The position numbers and the translations under genes were made by a program. From Planctomycetota bacterium (lineage in GTDB: Bacteria; Planctomycetota; UBA1135; GCA-002686595), in NCBI GenBank assembly GCA_020853575.1, contig JADYYP010000047.1, forward strand, positions 186,001 through 250,000: a stretch of DNA of 64,000 nucleotides, in the 5' to 3' direction. The notes under the pieces are model-generated. The model did not search any database. It was not told where the DNA came from and saw nothing but the letters and a program-made list of their open reading frames with translations. Each line of letters begins with the position of its first letter. The first letter of the stretch is position 1. This document shows, in pieces, positions 1 to 8,800 of this stretch.

Positions 1-92
1 TGCTCACCTACCTCGGCGAGAAGCGCTGGCGCGCGGCGGGACTCGACGTCGACGGCGAGCGTGGACCGGACGACGTCGCCCCCAAGCGCTGA
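1..92 (+). CDS. C-terminal end of an unidentified protein (5' truncated by window edge)
   Basis: An open frame enters from the left edge and stops with TGA at 90-92. About 29 residues are visible, beginning LTYLGEKRW and ending DDVAPKR. The tail is charged and hydrophilic and carries no motif I recognise. A 44-residue membrane peptide starts 21 bases downstream behind its own Shine-Dalgarno sequence, so the two are probably co-transcribed. A transporter or oxidase subunit followed by a small membrane accessory peptide would fit this arrangement, but the sequence does not prove it. Confidence 0.55.
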   Translation, partial: LTYLGEKRWRAAGLDVDGERGPDDVAPKR

Positions 93-112
93 GCGCGAAG
101 GAGAACGAGACC

Positions 113-247
113 ATGACGACCCTCGGTTGGATTTTCATGAGCGTGTCGCTCACCTTCGTGTGGGTGCTGTGCCTGTGGTGCTTCAAGCGCGTGCTCAGCG
201 CGCCGTCCGAGCCGCCCAAGCAGGTCGAGGACTTCCACAGCGCGTGA
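113..247 (+). CDS. 44-residue single-pass membrane peptide
   Basis: This small gene starts with ATG at 113 behind a clear GAAGGAG Shine-Dalgarno sequence about ten bases upstream. The product begins MTTLGWIFMSVS, has one hydrophobic helix at about residues 5-25 rich in tryptophan and aromatic residues, and ends in a short polar tail (PSEPPKQVEDFHSA). It has the form of small accessory subunits that accompany transporters or respiratory complexes, although it does not match the CcoQ or CcoS peptides I know. Its position directly after the truncated upstream gene suggests it serves that protein. Function is unknown. Confidence 0.6.
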   Translation: MTTLGWIFMSVSLTFVWVLCLWCFKRVLSAPSEPPKQVEDFHSA

Positions 248-320
248 ATCGAGCACCGGCGCGCTAACGGCGGCCAGGTGCGCGCGTCGGTTGGGTCACC
301 CGTTCGAGAAGGAGTGATCC

Positions 321-971
321 ATGCTGAAGTCCGTGCTGGCAGTCGCCGCTTGCCTCGCCGCGTTGTCGTTCGCCGTCGCCCGCTCCGTCGAGGGCGGCGA
401 ACGGCGCCCCGAGCAAGCGGCCGCGAGCGCTCCGGCTCCCGACTACGACCGCGAGCTGTTCTTCGCCGTGCTCGAAGGTCTGTACTCCGACGCGCTCTCG
501 AACGAGACCGTCGACGCTCTCACCGCCACGGACCCAGAGCACGGCTACCCGGCCAATTTCGTATGGGCCTGCCCGGTGTGCATGCCGGCCTACCGCGCGT
601 TCCTCACCTATCGCGCCCGCCCGCACTTCGATTGGATCAAGGGAGACCAGGACTTCGGCCCTGGGCTCGACGAGCTCACGCTCGCGCGCCTGACGCAGGG
701 CGCGATCGAGACGCGCCAGCAGGAGCTGATGAAGCTCGTCGAGCGCTGGCTCGCGCGCCGGTTGGCGGCGCAACGCCTGACGCCCGACGAGCGCGCCGCG
801 TGGAAGCTCGAGATGGAGATCCGCCGCAAGAAGGGCATGGCCTTGCTCGAGAGCTACAAGTCCAACGGATTGAAGGGCTCGTACGCGAGGATGAAGGCCT
901 GTCCGTTCTGCGACGGCGCGAACAATCCGTTCCGGCCGGAGTTCCTCGACGAGCGCCGCGACAAGCGCTGA
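321..971 (+). CDS. Secreted protein of unknown function with two CPxC motifs
   Basis: The product has 216 residues. The start is supported by AGAAGGAG about nine bases before ATG 321. Residues 1-20 form a signal peptide or signal anchor (MLKSVLAVAACLAALSFAVA), followed by an Ala/Pro-rich linker. The mature part is mostly predicted helix, and its charged middle (EMEIRRKKG) looks amphipathic. Two cysteine pairs are spaced far apart: ACPVCMPA near residue 78 and ACPFCDGA near residue 193. A CxxC pair at each end suggests metal binding or a redox-active site in the periplasm. I recognise no family. It may form a unit with the preceding membrane peptide. Confidence 0.7.
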   Translation: MLKSVLAVAACLAALSFAVARSVEGGERRPEQAAASAPAPDYDRELFFAVLEGLYSDALSNETVDALTATDPEHGYPANFVWACPVCMPAYRAFLTYRARPHFDWIKGDQDFGPGLDELTLARLTQGAIETRQQELMKLVERWLARRLAAQRLTPDERAAWKLEMEIRRKKGMALLESYKSNGLKGSYARMKACPFCDGANNPFRPEFLDERRDKR

Positions 972-1219
972 TGCGACCCGCACGCGTGCATCGGGCGGAG
1001 CGCGCCGCTCACGCCCGCCAGCTGTCCGCCCTAGCGCTGATTCGCGCGCGACATTGGTCGCACTCGACGCGGCGGAGGTTGCGCGAGCGAGAGTCCGCGG
1101 GTTCGATGGTTCGCTTGTGTGTCGAGCCCGGGCCGCACCCGGTCTCGCCCGTTCCGCCCCGGCGCTCGAAAGCTCCGCATCGCGAGCGCCGCTCCGCCCA
1201 CCGACCTCGAGACGACGTC
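972..1219. other. Intergenic stretch of about 250 bases, no gene seen
   Basis: No frame here has planctomycete-like coding character or a ribosome binding site with a plausible start. I saw no strong hairpin. The stretch presumably holds the end of the upstream transcript and the promoter of the DUF4920 lipoprotein gene, but no -35/-10 pair is convincing in this GC-rich sequence. Confidence 0.4.
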
Positions 1220-1774
1220 ATGAAGACCGCTATCACGCTGCTCGCCCTGTGCCTGCTCCCGCTCGCTCCCGCTTGCAACCAAGCCAGCGAGACCGCGGCC
1301 GCAGACAAGGCCGGCGCGGACTGCAGCGCGTGCCCGGACGCGCTCGCGAAGCCGGCGACCGACGTCGCCGCGGACGTGTTGAAGAAGGGCATGTTCCTGA
1401 GCGAGCTCACGCCGATCTCGAAGATCCTGGCCGCGCCCGCGAGCTTCGAGGGCCAGCGCGTGCGCGTCGTCGGCGACGCGGTCGCGGTGTGCGAGACACG
1501 CGGATGTTGGATCAACCTGAAGAGCGAGGCCGACGCCGCGAAGTTCCTGCGCGTCAAGGTCGAGGACGGCGAGATCGTGTTCCCCATGACCGTGAAGGGC
1601 CACCCGGTCGAGGTCGAGGGCGTGGTGCAGAAGGTCGTGATCTCCGTCGAGGACTACCGCGCGATCTTGAAAGCGCGCGCCGACCAGAAGGGCGAGAGCT
1701 TCGACCCGGCGACGGTCACCGAGCCCAAGGTGTCGTGGCAGTTGAAGGGGCTGGGTGCCAAGTTCGACGCCTGA
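1220..1774 (+). CDS. DUF4920-family lipoprotein
   Basis: The product has 184 residues. Its N-terminus is a lipoprotein signal, with hydrophobic residues 3-17 followed by a lipobox-like LAPAC and Cys at about residue 19. The mature part fits the DUF4920 family: a small beta-rich domain with FEGQRVRVVGDAVAVC, then CETRGCWINL, then VKGHPVEVEGVV. The paired cysteines around GCW are the family hallmark. The family is uncharacterised; members are periplasmic and often near redox or metal genes. A further CSACPD segment near residue 33 adds another cysteine pair. The next gene overlaps or immediately follows it, so the two are probably one transcript. Confidence 0.8.
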   Translation: MKTAITLLALCLLPLAPACNQASETAAADKAGADCSACPDALAKPATDVAADVLKKGMFLSELTPISKILAAPASFEGQRVRVVGDAVAVCETRGCWINLKSEADAAKFLRVKVEDGEIVFPMTVKGHPVEVEGVVQKVVISVEDYRAILKARADQKGESFDPATVTEPKVSWQLKGLGAKFDA

Positions 1775-2360
1775 GCCGCGCGCGACGCTCCGCCCCGTGG
1801 CCGCACGCAACTGGCGCTACTGGTTCCATGTGCTGCATCGCGACATCGGCTATGCCTGCGTCGGCCTGACGCTGATCTACGCGGTCTCCGGCATCGCCGT
1901 GAACCACGTCGCCGACTGGAACCCGAGCTACGTGATCGAGAAGGTGCGCGCGCGCATCGAGCCCGTCGGCGGCGCGCCGGCGGTCGACGACGCGCTCGCG
2001 CGGCGCTTGCTCGCCAGCATGGAGCTGAGCCCGGACTACAACACGCTCTTCGTGCCAGGCCCGGGGCAGGTGCGCATCATCCGCCAGAACCACACGATCG
2101 ACGTCGAGCTCGCCAGCGGTTCCGTGCTGCACGAGATCGTCACGCCACGCTTCCTGCTCGCCGATGCCAACGCGATGCACTTGAACCACGCCAAGCGCGC
2201 TTGGACCTGGTTCGCCGACGCCTTCGCCGTCGCGTTGATCGTGCTCGCGATCACCGGCATGTTCCTGATCAAGGGCAAGCACGGCATCACCGGGCGCGGA
2301 GCATGGCTGACGGCGCTGGGCTTCATCGTGCCGCTCGCGCTCTATTGGTGGGCGACCTGA
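1755..2360 (+). CDS. PepSY-associated transmembrane protein
   Basis: The product has 201 residues from GTG 1755, overlapping the lipoprotein gene by 20 bases. GTG 1797 is an alternative that avoids the overlap and starts just before the conserved RNWRYWFHVLHRDIGY. The layout is one helix after the HRD motif (about residues 32-50), a periplasmic segment of about 85 residues, then WTWFADAFAVALIVLAITG and a last helix near the C-terminus. Conserved histidines (LHRD, VNH, HLNH) near the membrane match PepSY-type iron-uptake and reductase-associated proteins. Pairing with the cysteine-containing DUF4920 lipoprotein suggests a shared envelope redox or metal function, which is inference. Confidence 0.75.
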   Translation: MPSSTPEPRATLRPVAARNWRYWFHVLHRDIGYACVGLTLIYAVSGIAVNHVADWNPSYVIEKVRARIEPVGGAPAVDDALARRLLASMELSPDYNTLFVPGPGQVRIIRQNHTIDVELASGSVLHEIVTPRFLLADANAMHLNHAKRAWTWFADAFAVALIVLAITGMFLIKGKHGITGRGAWLTALGFIVPLALYWWAT

Positions 2361-2415
2361 GCCCGGGCCAGCACTCCGCGGCGCACTGGCCCGCCCGCGC
2401 TCGCGACGGCATCCT

Positions 2416-3108
2416 GTGCGAGTGCAACCCGTCATCGGCATCAGCGGCGACATCAAGACCGACGGGGTCGAGGTGGTCCGTCTCAAGCTCACCTACGTCG
2501 AGGCCGTGCGCCGCGCGGGCGGCATCCCGCTGATCTTGCCGGCCGCGCCCGCCCACGAGTTGGCGCCGCTGCTCGAGCGCATCGACGCCGTGATCCTGAC
2601 CGGCGGGGACGACATCGATCTGCGAGCGCGCGGGATACCGCTGCATCCGCGGGCCGAGGTCATGGACGCACGGCGACAGCAGGCGGAGTTCGCGCTCGCC
2701 AGCGCCGTGCACCAGTGCGATCTGCCGGCCTTGGGGATCTGTCTCGGCATGCAGGTGCTCGCGACGGTCGCGGGCGGCACGATGCACCAACATCTGCCGG
2801 ACGCGGGCTACCCGAGCTTGCTCGAGCACCGCGGCGTGCACGACGTCGAGATCATGCCCGGGTCCAAGCTGGCGCGCGCGCTCGGCGAATTGCGCCCGAG
2901 CGTGGTCTCGCACCACCACCAGGCGGTCGAGCGCGTTCCGCGGGGCTTGCGTCAAGTCGCGCGCGCGGCCGACGGCGTGATCGAGGGCATCGAGTCGATC
3001 GACGGCCGCTTCTTGCTCGGCGTCCAGTGGCACCCCGAGCGCTCGCCCGAGGCCCCCGCCACCCAGCGCCTATTCCGCGCCCTGGTCGAAGCCGCGCGCG
3101 GCGCGTGA
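2416..3108 (+). CDS. Class I glutamine amidotransferase, peptidase C26 / gamma-glutamyl-GABA hydrolase family
   Basis: The product has 230 residues, close to family length. The start is GTG 2416, with GTG 2422 also possible. The catalytic triad is visible: nucleophile Cys in ALGICLGMQVL (near residue 112) and His/Glu in GVQWHPERSPE (near residue 203). The oxyanion segment ILTGGDDIDL is typical of the PuuD/C26 branch, where the enzyme hydrolyses gamma-glutamyl bonds of small amine conjugates. No amidotransferase synthase partner lies nearby, which supports a free-standing hydrolase. The exact substrate cannot be told. It ends about 150 bases before the convergent sigma-factor gene. Confidence 0.85.
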   Translation: MRVQPVIGISGDIKTDGVEVVRLKLTYVEAVRRAGGIPLILPAAPAHELAPLLERIDAVILTGGDDIDLRARGIPLHPRAEVMDARRQQAEFALASAVHQCDLPALGICLGMQVLATVAGGTMHQHLPDAGYPSLLEHRGVHDVEIMPGSKLARALGELRPSVVSHHHQAVERVPRGLRQVARAADGVIEGIESIDGRFLLGVQWHPERSPEAPATQRLFRALVEAARGA

Positions 3109-3256
3109 GCGCGGCTCCACGACCACGCTCGAGTTCCGCGGTCTGGCGCGCCATGGCGTCGCCACGCCAGCGAACGCGAACCAAGGCGCGGTCGAGCTGG
3201 CGCTCTCCCACCACGCTTCCGGCCACGCTTCCGGCCAACGGCCCGGCCCGGTGGAG

Positions 3257-5770
3257 CTAGCGAGACTTCGGCGACTCGATCGCGCTGAGCTCGACCGCCG
3301 CGCGCGCGCCCGGCGCGAGCTCGACGCGCGCCGCCTTCGATCCACTGCGCACCCAGTATTCACCGGGCGCGGCGAGCATCGGGAAACGTCCCATGACCGC
3401 GATCGGTTCCGCGAACAGCTCGACCGTCGCCGTGCGACGCAGCAGCTCGAGCGAGCGGTTGCCGTCGAACTCGAAGCTCAGCGACGACGTCGGCGGCAAG
3501 ATCGCAGGGTCGAGCACGAGCTCGTGCCCGGCGTGCACCTCGACCGGAGGCAGCACCAACGGCGCGCGACCGGGTGCGAGCAACTCGATGCGGTACCAAC
3601 CCGGCAGGAGCTGGTCGAAGGAGCTGGACACCGAATGCAGCGCGTCCACGCCGTGCGAACCGGAGGACGAGGCGTACGCCATGCTCGATTGGATCAGCTC
3701 CCCGATCGAAGCCCGTTCGCAGTCGAGCCTCCACGCTCGAACGAGGCGAACCGGAGCTGCCGCACCGCGCTCGTCGCGCACGTCGAGGTGCAGCTCGCCA
3801 GTCGGCGCCGCTGCGCTCAAGTCGAGACGCAGCTGCAACTCGTCGCTGCCGGCCCACACGCGCTCGGCGACGACCATCGGAGCTCCGGAATGCCCCGCGG
3901 GGGCGGCGAGCATGCGCAGCGCGTGCCGCGGAACTCCACAGATCCGGAAGCGTCCATCCGCGTCGCTGCGGGCCGAATCGACGAACGGATTGCTCGTGTC
4001 ACCGTCCTCGATCCAGATGTCCCAGCTCGCGAGCGGTTCGCCGTTCTTTCCGAGCAGCAGGCCGCGCACTTCCGGACCGCACACGCACACCGCATCCCAG
4101 CGCAGCTCGTCGCCGGCGCGGCCGCGCACGAGGTGCGTCACGGGCGCCAACTCACCGCCGCCCGCGAGCAACTCCCACGAACCTTCCGACAAGCCAGTGA
4201 ACTCCCAACGGCCCTCGGAGTCGGTCTCCACGTAGCGCCACGCGTCGCCTTCGGGCTCCCGGGCGAGGACCGTGCATCCAGCGAGCGCGGCGCCGTGCTC
4301 GTCGCGCAACTCACCGCTCAGCCGAAAGGCACGCCCTTCGGACTGGGCCACCGAATCCAGCGCGAACCGCGAGATCTGCGCGCGCAGGTCACTGATCACC
4401 AACGTCTGTTCGGCGAACAACAACGCTGCCCCGCGCTGGCCCATGCCGCCCAACGACTGGGATTCGAGTGCGGCAACGAACTGCACGCGCCCTTGGGCGT
4501 CGTGGCGCGCTTGCAGGAACTCCGAAGGGGCCGAGAACACCTGACCGACGATCGGAATCCCCTGCAGCACGCGCACGCCGGCGACTTGCGATCGCTGCGG
4601 AACCTCCAGCGAGATCTCGAGTGTGCGAGCGGACTCGCTCTCGCTCTGCAGCACCATCACCGGACGCGATTGCGGATCGCGCATCGCGATGCGCTGCGAA
4701 CCCGTGCTCACCGTGAGCCGGCGCGCGCCGGCGTCGTTCCCCAGCGCGCAGTCGATCTCCATCGTGGGCGTGAAGCCCAGCCAGCGCACGCGGCACTCGC
4801 CGCGTCGATCCGTCGAGCCCACGAGCACGAGCTCCTCACCGCTGGGCGCGAGCAGCACCACGGAATGGACCAGCGGCAGGTCGCGGCCGTCGCTGGCCGC
4901 GAACACCAGCTCGTACTCGAACGCTGGTGCAGCCCACGGCGCGGGAATCGCATCCGCAGACAACTCGCTGGGCTCGACCCCGACGCGCTCGCCTTCGGCG
5001 TCGCCGGCCGCGCTGACCGCGGCTTGCGCCGTGCTCGCACCGTCCGGTTCCGCGGCGTCGCTGGCGCGCGCTTCGACCTGCGCGGCCTCCGCCGGAGCGA
5101 CGCTCTCGCGCGTGCTCCACCACAGGAGCGCGCCGAGGATCGCAACCGCGAGCGCAGCCACCAGCTTGGACTTGATTCCCATGGCGATCAGACCTCCAGC
5201 CAGACTTGGCGTCGACCACGCGCTTCGCGGCAAAGGGCCGCGCGCGAGCACGCCGAGCAACGCCAATGCGCGCTGCGAGCCGAGCTCGCGCTCCAAGCTC
5301 GCGCGCAGCCGCCCATGGGCGCGCGCGAGGCGTGTGTGCACGACGCTGGCCTCGACGCCCAGACGCACGGCGATCTCGCGCGGCGACAGCCCCTCGAACC
5401 AGCGCATCAAGACCACGCCGCGATAGGGCTCGTCGAGCGCGAGCACGGCGCGCATCACCTCGCGGAAGCGTTCTTCGCGCTCGCGCGCACACTCGGGCTC
5501 GTCGAGCTCGTCGCGCGCGACCGCTCGCTCGCGCTGCGTGCGGCGCTCGACCGAACGACGCTCGTTCGAGACCCAGCGGCGCAGCACGGTCGCCAGCCAA
5601 CTCGCCAGCCCCTCGGACTCCTGCGGTCGCGCCTCCAGGTAGCGCAGCCAGGTCTCCTGCACGGCATCGTCGGCCTCGTGCTCACGAGCGAGTACGGCGC
5701 GCGCCAACGCGCGCAACCCCGCGCCGTGGCGCAACACGGCATCCGGCGCGGGCTGGGATTGGGATGACAC
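3257..5770 (-). CDS. ECF-type RNA polymerase sigma factor fused to a membrane-spanning C-terminal extracytoplasmic region
   Basis: The product has 837 residues from a GTG start. Residues 1-80 form sigma region 2 (LAREHEADDAVQETWLRYLE, LASWLATVLRRWVSN). Residues 105-165 form region 4 with a helix-turn-helix (LDEPYRGVVLMRWFEGLSPREIA, LGVEASVVHTRLARAH). A single hydrophobic helix follows at residues 202-218 (KLVAALAVAILGALLWW). About 600 residues then form several beta-sandwich segments resembling carboxypeptidase regulatory-like domains (for example DEHGAALAGCTVLAREPEG and GEPLASWDIWIEDGD). No anti-sigma gene is adjacent. The layout suggests a sigma factor held at the membrane by its own tail and controlled from outside. 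Fused ECF sigma factors are known in Planctomycetes; this domain pairing is what I infer here. Confidence 0.85.
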   Translation of the reverse strand: MSSQSQPAPDAVLRHGAGLRALARAVLAREHEADDAVQETWLRYLEARPQESEGLASWLATVLRRWVSNERRSVERRTQRERAVARDELDEPECAREREERFREVMRAVLALDEPYRGVVLMRWFEGLSPREIAVRLGVEASVVHTRLARAHGRLRASLERELGSQRALALLGVLARGPLPRSAWSTPSLAGGLIAMGIKSKLVAALAVAILGALLWWSTRESVAPAEAAQVEARASDAAEPDGASTAQAAVSAAGDAEGERVGVEPSELSADAIPAPWAAPAFEYELVFAASDGRDLPLVHSVVLLAPSGEELVLVGSTDRRGECRVRWLGFTPTMEIDCALGNDAGARRLTVSTGSQRIAMRDPQSRPVMVLQSESESARTLEISLEVPQRSQVAGVRVLQGIPIVGQVFSAPSEFLQARHDAQGRVQFVAALESQSLGGMGQRGAALLFAEQTLVISDLRAQISRFALDSVAQSEGRAFRLSGELRDEHGAALAGCTVLAREPEGDAWRYVETDSEGRWEFTGLSEGSWELLAGGGELAPVTHLVRGRAGDELRWDAVCVCGPEVRGLLLGKNGEPLASWDIWIEDGDTSNPFVDSARSDADGRFRICGVPRHALRMLAAPAGHSGAPMVVAERVWAGSDELQLRLDLSAAAPTGELHLDVRDERGAAAPVRLVRAWRLDCERASIGELIQSSMAYASSSGSHGVDALHSVSSSFDQLLPGWYRIELLAPGRAPLVLPPVEVHAGHELVLDPAILPPTSSLSFEFDGNRSLELLRRTATVELFAEPIAVMGRFPMLAAPGEYWVRSGSKAARVELAPGARAAVELSAIESPKSR

Positions 5771-5887
5771 GCTCGAGCAGCTCCTCTGCCCGTCATCACA
5801 CCGCGCTCCCGCTCGTCCAACCGGATTTCGGCCAAAAAAACGCGCGCGAACGAGCCTAGTTGCGAACCGCGGCCGCGCTCGCGGCGC

Positions 5888-8800
5888 TCAGTCGAGGCGC
5901 TTGAGGTACAGATTCGCGAACTGGATCGGCGAGCCGTGCATCTGGAGCGCGAGCGGGCCGCGCGGGGCAATCCCCGGCAGCACGGCGTTCTCGATCACGG
6001 TCTGGCCGTTGAGCTCGACCGTCAGGCGTTCGCCGACGAGCGTGATCACGAAGCGGTTCCACTCGCCCAAGGGCGCATCGGCCTTGATGCGCGGCGTCAC
6101 TCCGGCGCGCACCTGCGGAGTCTGCGTCGCGTCGGTGCGGTATCCATAGACCTCGCCCGAGCCGATCGGCCAACACCAGATGTTGACCTGGCTCTTCGAC
6201 GAGCCGCGCAAGTAGATGCCGGAGTCGCCCGCCTCCTTGACGCGCTCGGTCAGCGGCTTGCCGTCCGCGCCGACGCGCTGCGAGCCGTCGGCCTCGATCA
6301 CCGGCAAATCGGCGTCGTGCGCCGCGCCGCTCCAGCGCCAATCGGCGATCAGCACGAAGTCACCGAACTCCTCGCTGCTCCACAGGTCCGTTCCCTGGCC
6401 GTCGAACGAGATCGTCCAATCGTCCGCGCGCCAGTGACCTTCGTGCTCGGGCCCGAACTTCCAGCCGCTGAAGTCGACGCCGTTGTAGAGCGAACGGAAG
6501 CCCTCGTCGACGCGCGCGATCGCAGCCGGCGCGAGCGCCGCCGTCGCCGGCGGGAGCTCGCGGATGCGCAAGTTGCGGAATTCGATCGGCGCGCCTTCGG
6601 ACTCGAGGCAGATGTAGCCCTTGCGCGGCGAGCACTCGCGGCCCGAGGTGACGACCTTGCCGTTGACGGCGAGCTCGAGCACGCCGTCCACGCCGCGCAC
6701 GCGGTAGTGATTCCACTCGCCGCCCGGATTCATGCGCGCTTCCGTGGGAAACGCGCGGCTCGATCCGCCGCGGCCGTTGTCGGGCTTCATCGTCGCGCCG
6801 TGGATCGCGAACATGTCGCCGTCGCTGGTGTAGCCCGGCCCCTCCATGCCGCTCATCACTTGCACTTCGATGGCGCGCGAGAACGGTTGGCCGCGCGCGG
6901 TCAGCGCGTCGCTCCAGATGAACAAGCCTGCGTTGCCGGCGTCCACCAGGTGACGCCACTCCATCTCGAACTCGAAGTTCTCGTATTGTTTGTCGGTGCG
7001 CAGGATGCCCGTCGGGATCCCGGAGCAGCGGATCTTGCCGTCGACCACGGTCCAGGTGCTCGGCGCGCCATTGACGTTGTGCCAACCGCTCAAGTCGCGG
7101 CCATTGAACAGCGCAGTGAACCCCTGAGCGCTCGAAAGGTGGCTCGTCTGTCCGCGGTCCTCGACGATCGTGGTGCCGCTCCAGTCGTCGCTGCGGAAGG
7201 AAGACGCGGGCAAGCCGGCTGCGTTGCACAGATTGGGGTTGGCTGCGTTTTTCCAACCGTAGCGCACCGCCAGCGGAGCCTTCACCGCGTCGCTCGACAC
7301 CAGCACGACATCGTTCTCGATCACTGCGTTGGCTTCGTGGAACACGTGGTCCGCGCCGGCGACGAGCCAACCGGTCGGCGGGCCGTCGCGGAACATCAGC
7401 CCGCCCTCGGCGTGGCGGAACGACACGCGAGCGACCGAGCCCGCGACCGTCAGCGACTCGAACAGCGGCCCGCAGTGCGCGAGCAAGTTGCGACCGTACG
7501 CGGTCTCGAGCGCCCACAGCGCCAGGCGCCGTCCGACCTCTTGCTTGTTGCCGGGATGGATGTCGCGCGCATTGCCGATGTCCATCGTGATCGCCATGCC
7601 GCTGTGGGCCACGACGTCCAGCGTCTTGCGCTGCGCATCGCGCAACTCGGCTGCCGCGGCGGGAGGCGATCCGCGGTAAGTGAAAGGCGCGATCTGCACG
7701 AAGTAGAAAGGGAACTCTCCGTTCGAGAAACGCGCACGCCAGTCGCCGATCATCGCCGGGAACAGGCGCTGGTAGAGCTCCGCGGCGCCGACGTTGGCCT
7801 CTCCCTGGTACCAGATCACACCCTTGAAGGTCAGCGGCAGGAGCGGCGCGATCATGCCGTTGTAGAGCGCGCTGGACGTGTTCGGACCGATCTGCGGGCC
7901 GGTGCTCGAGCCGATCGCGGGCAGCTCGCTGGTGCGCGCGCCCATGTGGTAGCGCCAAGTGCCGGCCAGCGAAAGCGGCGCGAGCGCGGGGTCGTCGCTG
8001 CGCAGCACGAAGCCCTGCGCGTCGCCGTTGATGCCACCGGTGCCGCCGGTGTCGAGCACGCGCACGGCGATCGCGCGCTTGCCCGCCTGCACCTTGGCCG
8101 CCGGGATCACGTAGCGCCGAGGCGTGCCCCACTGACCATCGTCGTGCTCCTCGCCGACGTGCTCGCCGTCGAACCAGGCGTCGTCGCGGTCGTCGATCGG
8201 ACCCAACTCGAGCGTCGCGCCCTTGCCGGCCCATTCAGCCGGCAAGTCGAGCTCGGTGCGGAAGTACACGAAGCCGTCGAAGCTCCCCAGCTCGCCCGCG
8301 AACGACGCCGGCAGATCGAAGCTCTTCCAGCTCGCATCGTCGAAGCCAGTCGCGGTCCAGCCGCTCGCCACCGGCCGCGGCCCGCGACGGTCGGCCTCGT
8401 TCCACCACCCGCTGCCGTGCGAGCGCGCGTACTCGTGGCGCAGGTTGGGATCGACCGAGATGCGCAAGTAGTCGAGCTCGGCCGCGAACTCCGGGAAGCC
8501 CGCCAGCGTCTGGGCGCTGGTCCAGGCTTGCACCGGCGTGCCGCCCCAATCGGACGTCACCAGACCGATCGGGACGCCGAGCTCACGGTGGAGCATGCGG
8601 CCGAAGTAATAGGCGGTGCCGCTGAAGTCGCCCACCGTCTGCGGTGAGCACACCTTCCACTGGCCCTGCACGTCCTTGCGCTCGTAGTTCGAAACGCGAT
8701 TGGGCACGTCGAACACGCGGATCTGCGGGAAGTTGGCGGCCGCGATCTCCTCCGCGGCGCCGGGCACCCCGGGCGCGGCAGCGGGCCAGTTCTTGACGGC

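Noticed and set aside
3251..5767. An 838-codon open frame opposite the sigma-factor gene
   Set aside because: It has no recognisable domain and the amino acid composition of a GC-rich shadow, while the minus strand carries sigma regions 2 and 4.
5835..5885. T-run with a GC palindrome after the esterase gene considered as a terminator
   Set aside because: The CGCGGCCGCG palindrome is about 24 bases from the T7 run on the minus strand, too far for an intrinsic terminator.
5936..8647. A 903-codon open frame opposite the esterase/DUF1080 gene
   Set aside because: It is arginine-rich with no motif, and the real gene has a signal peptide and the GQSNM site on the other strand.
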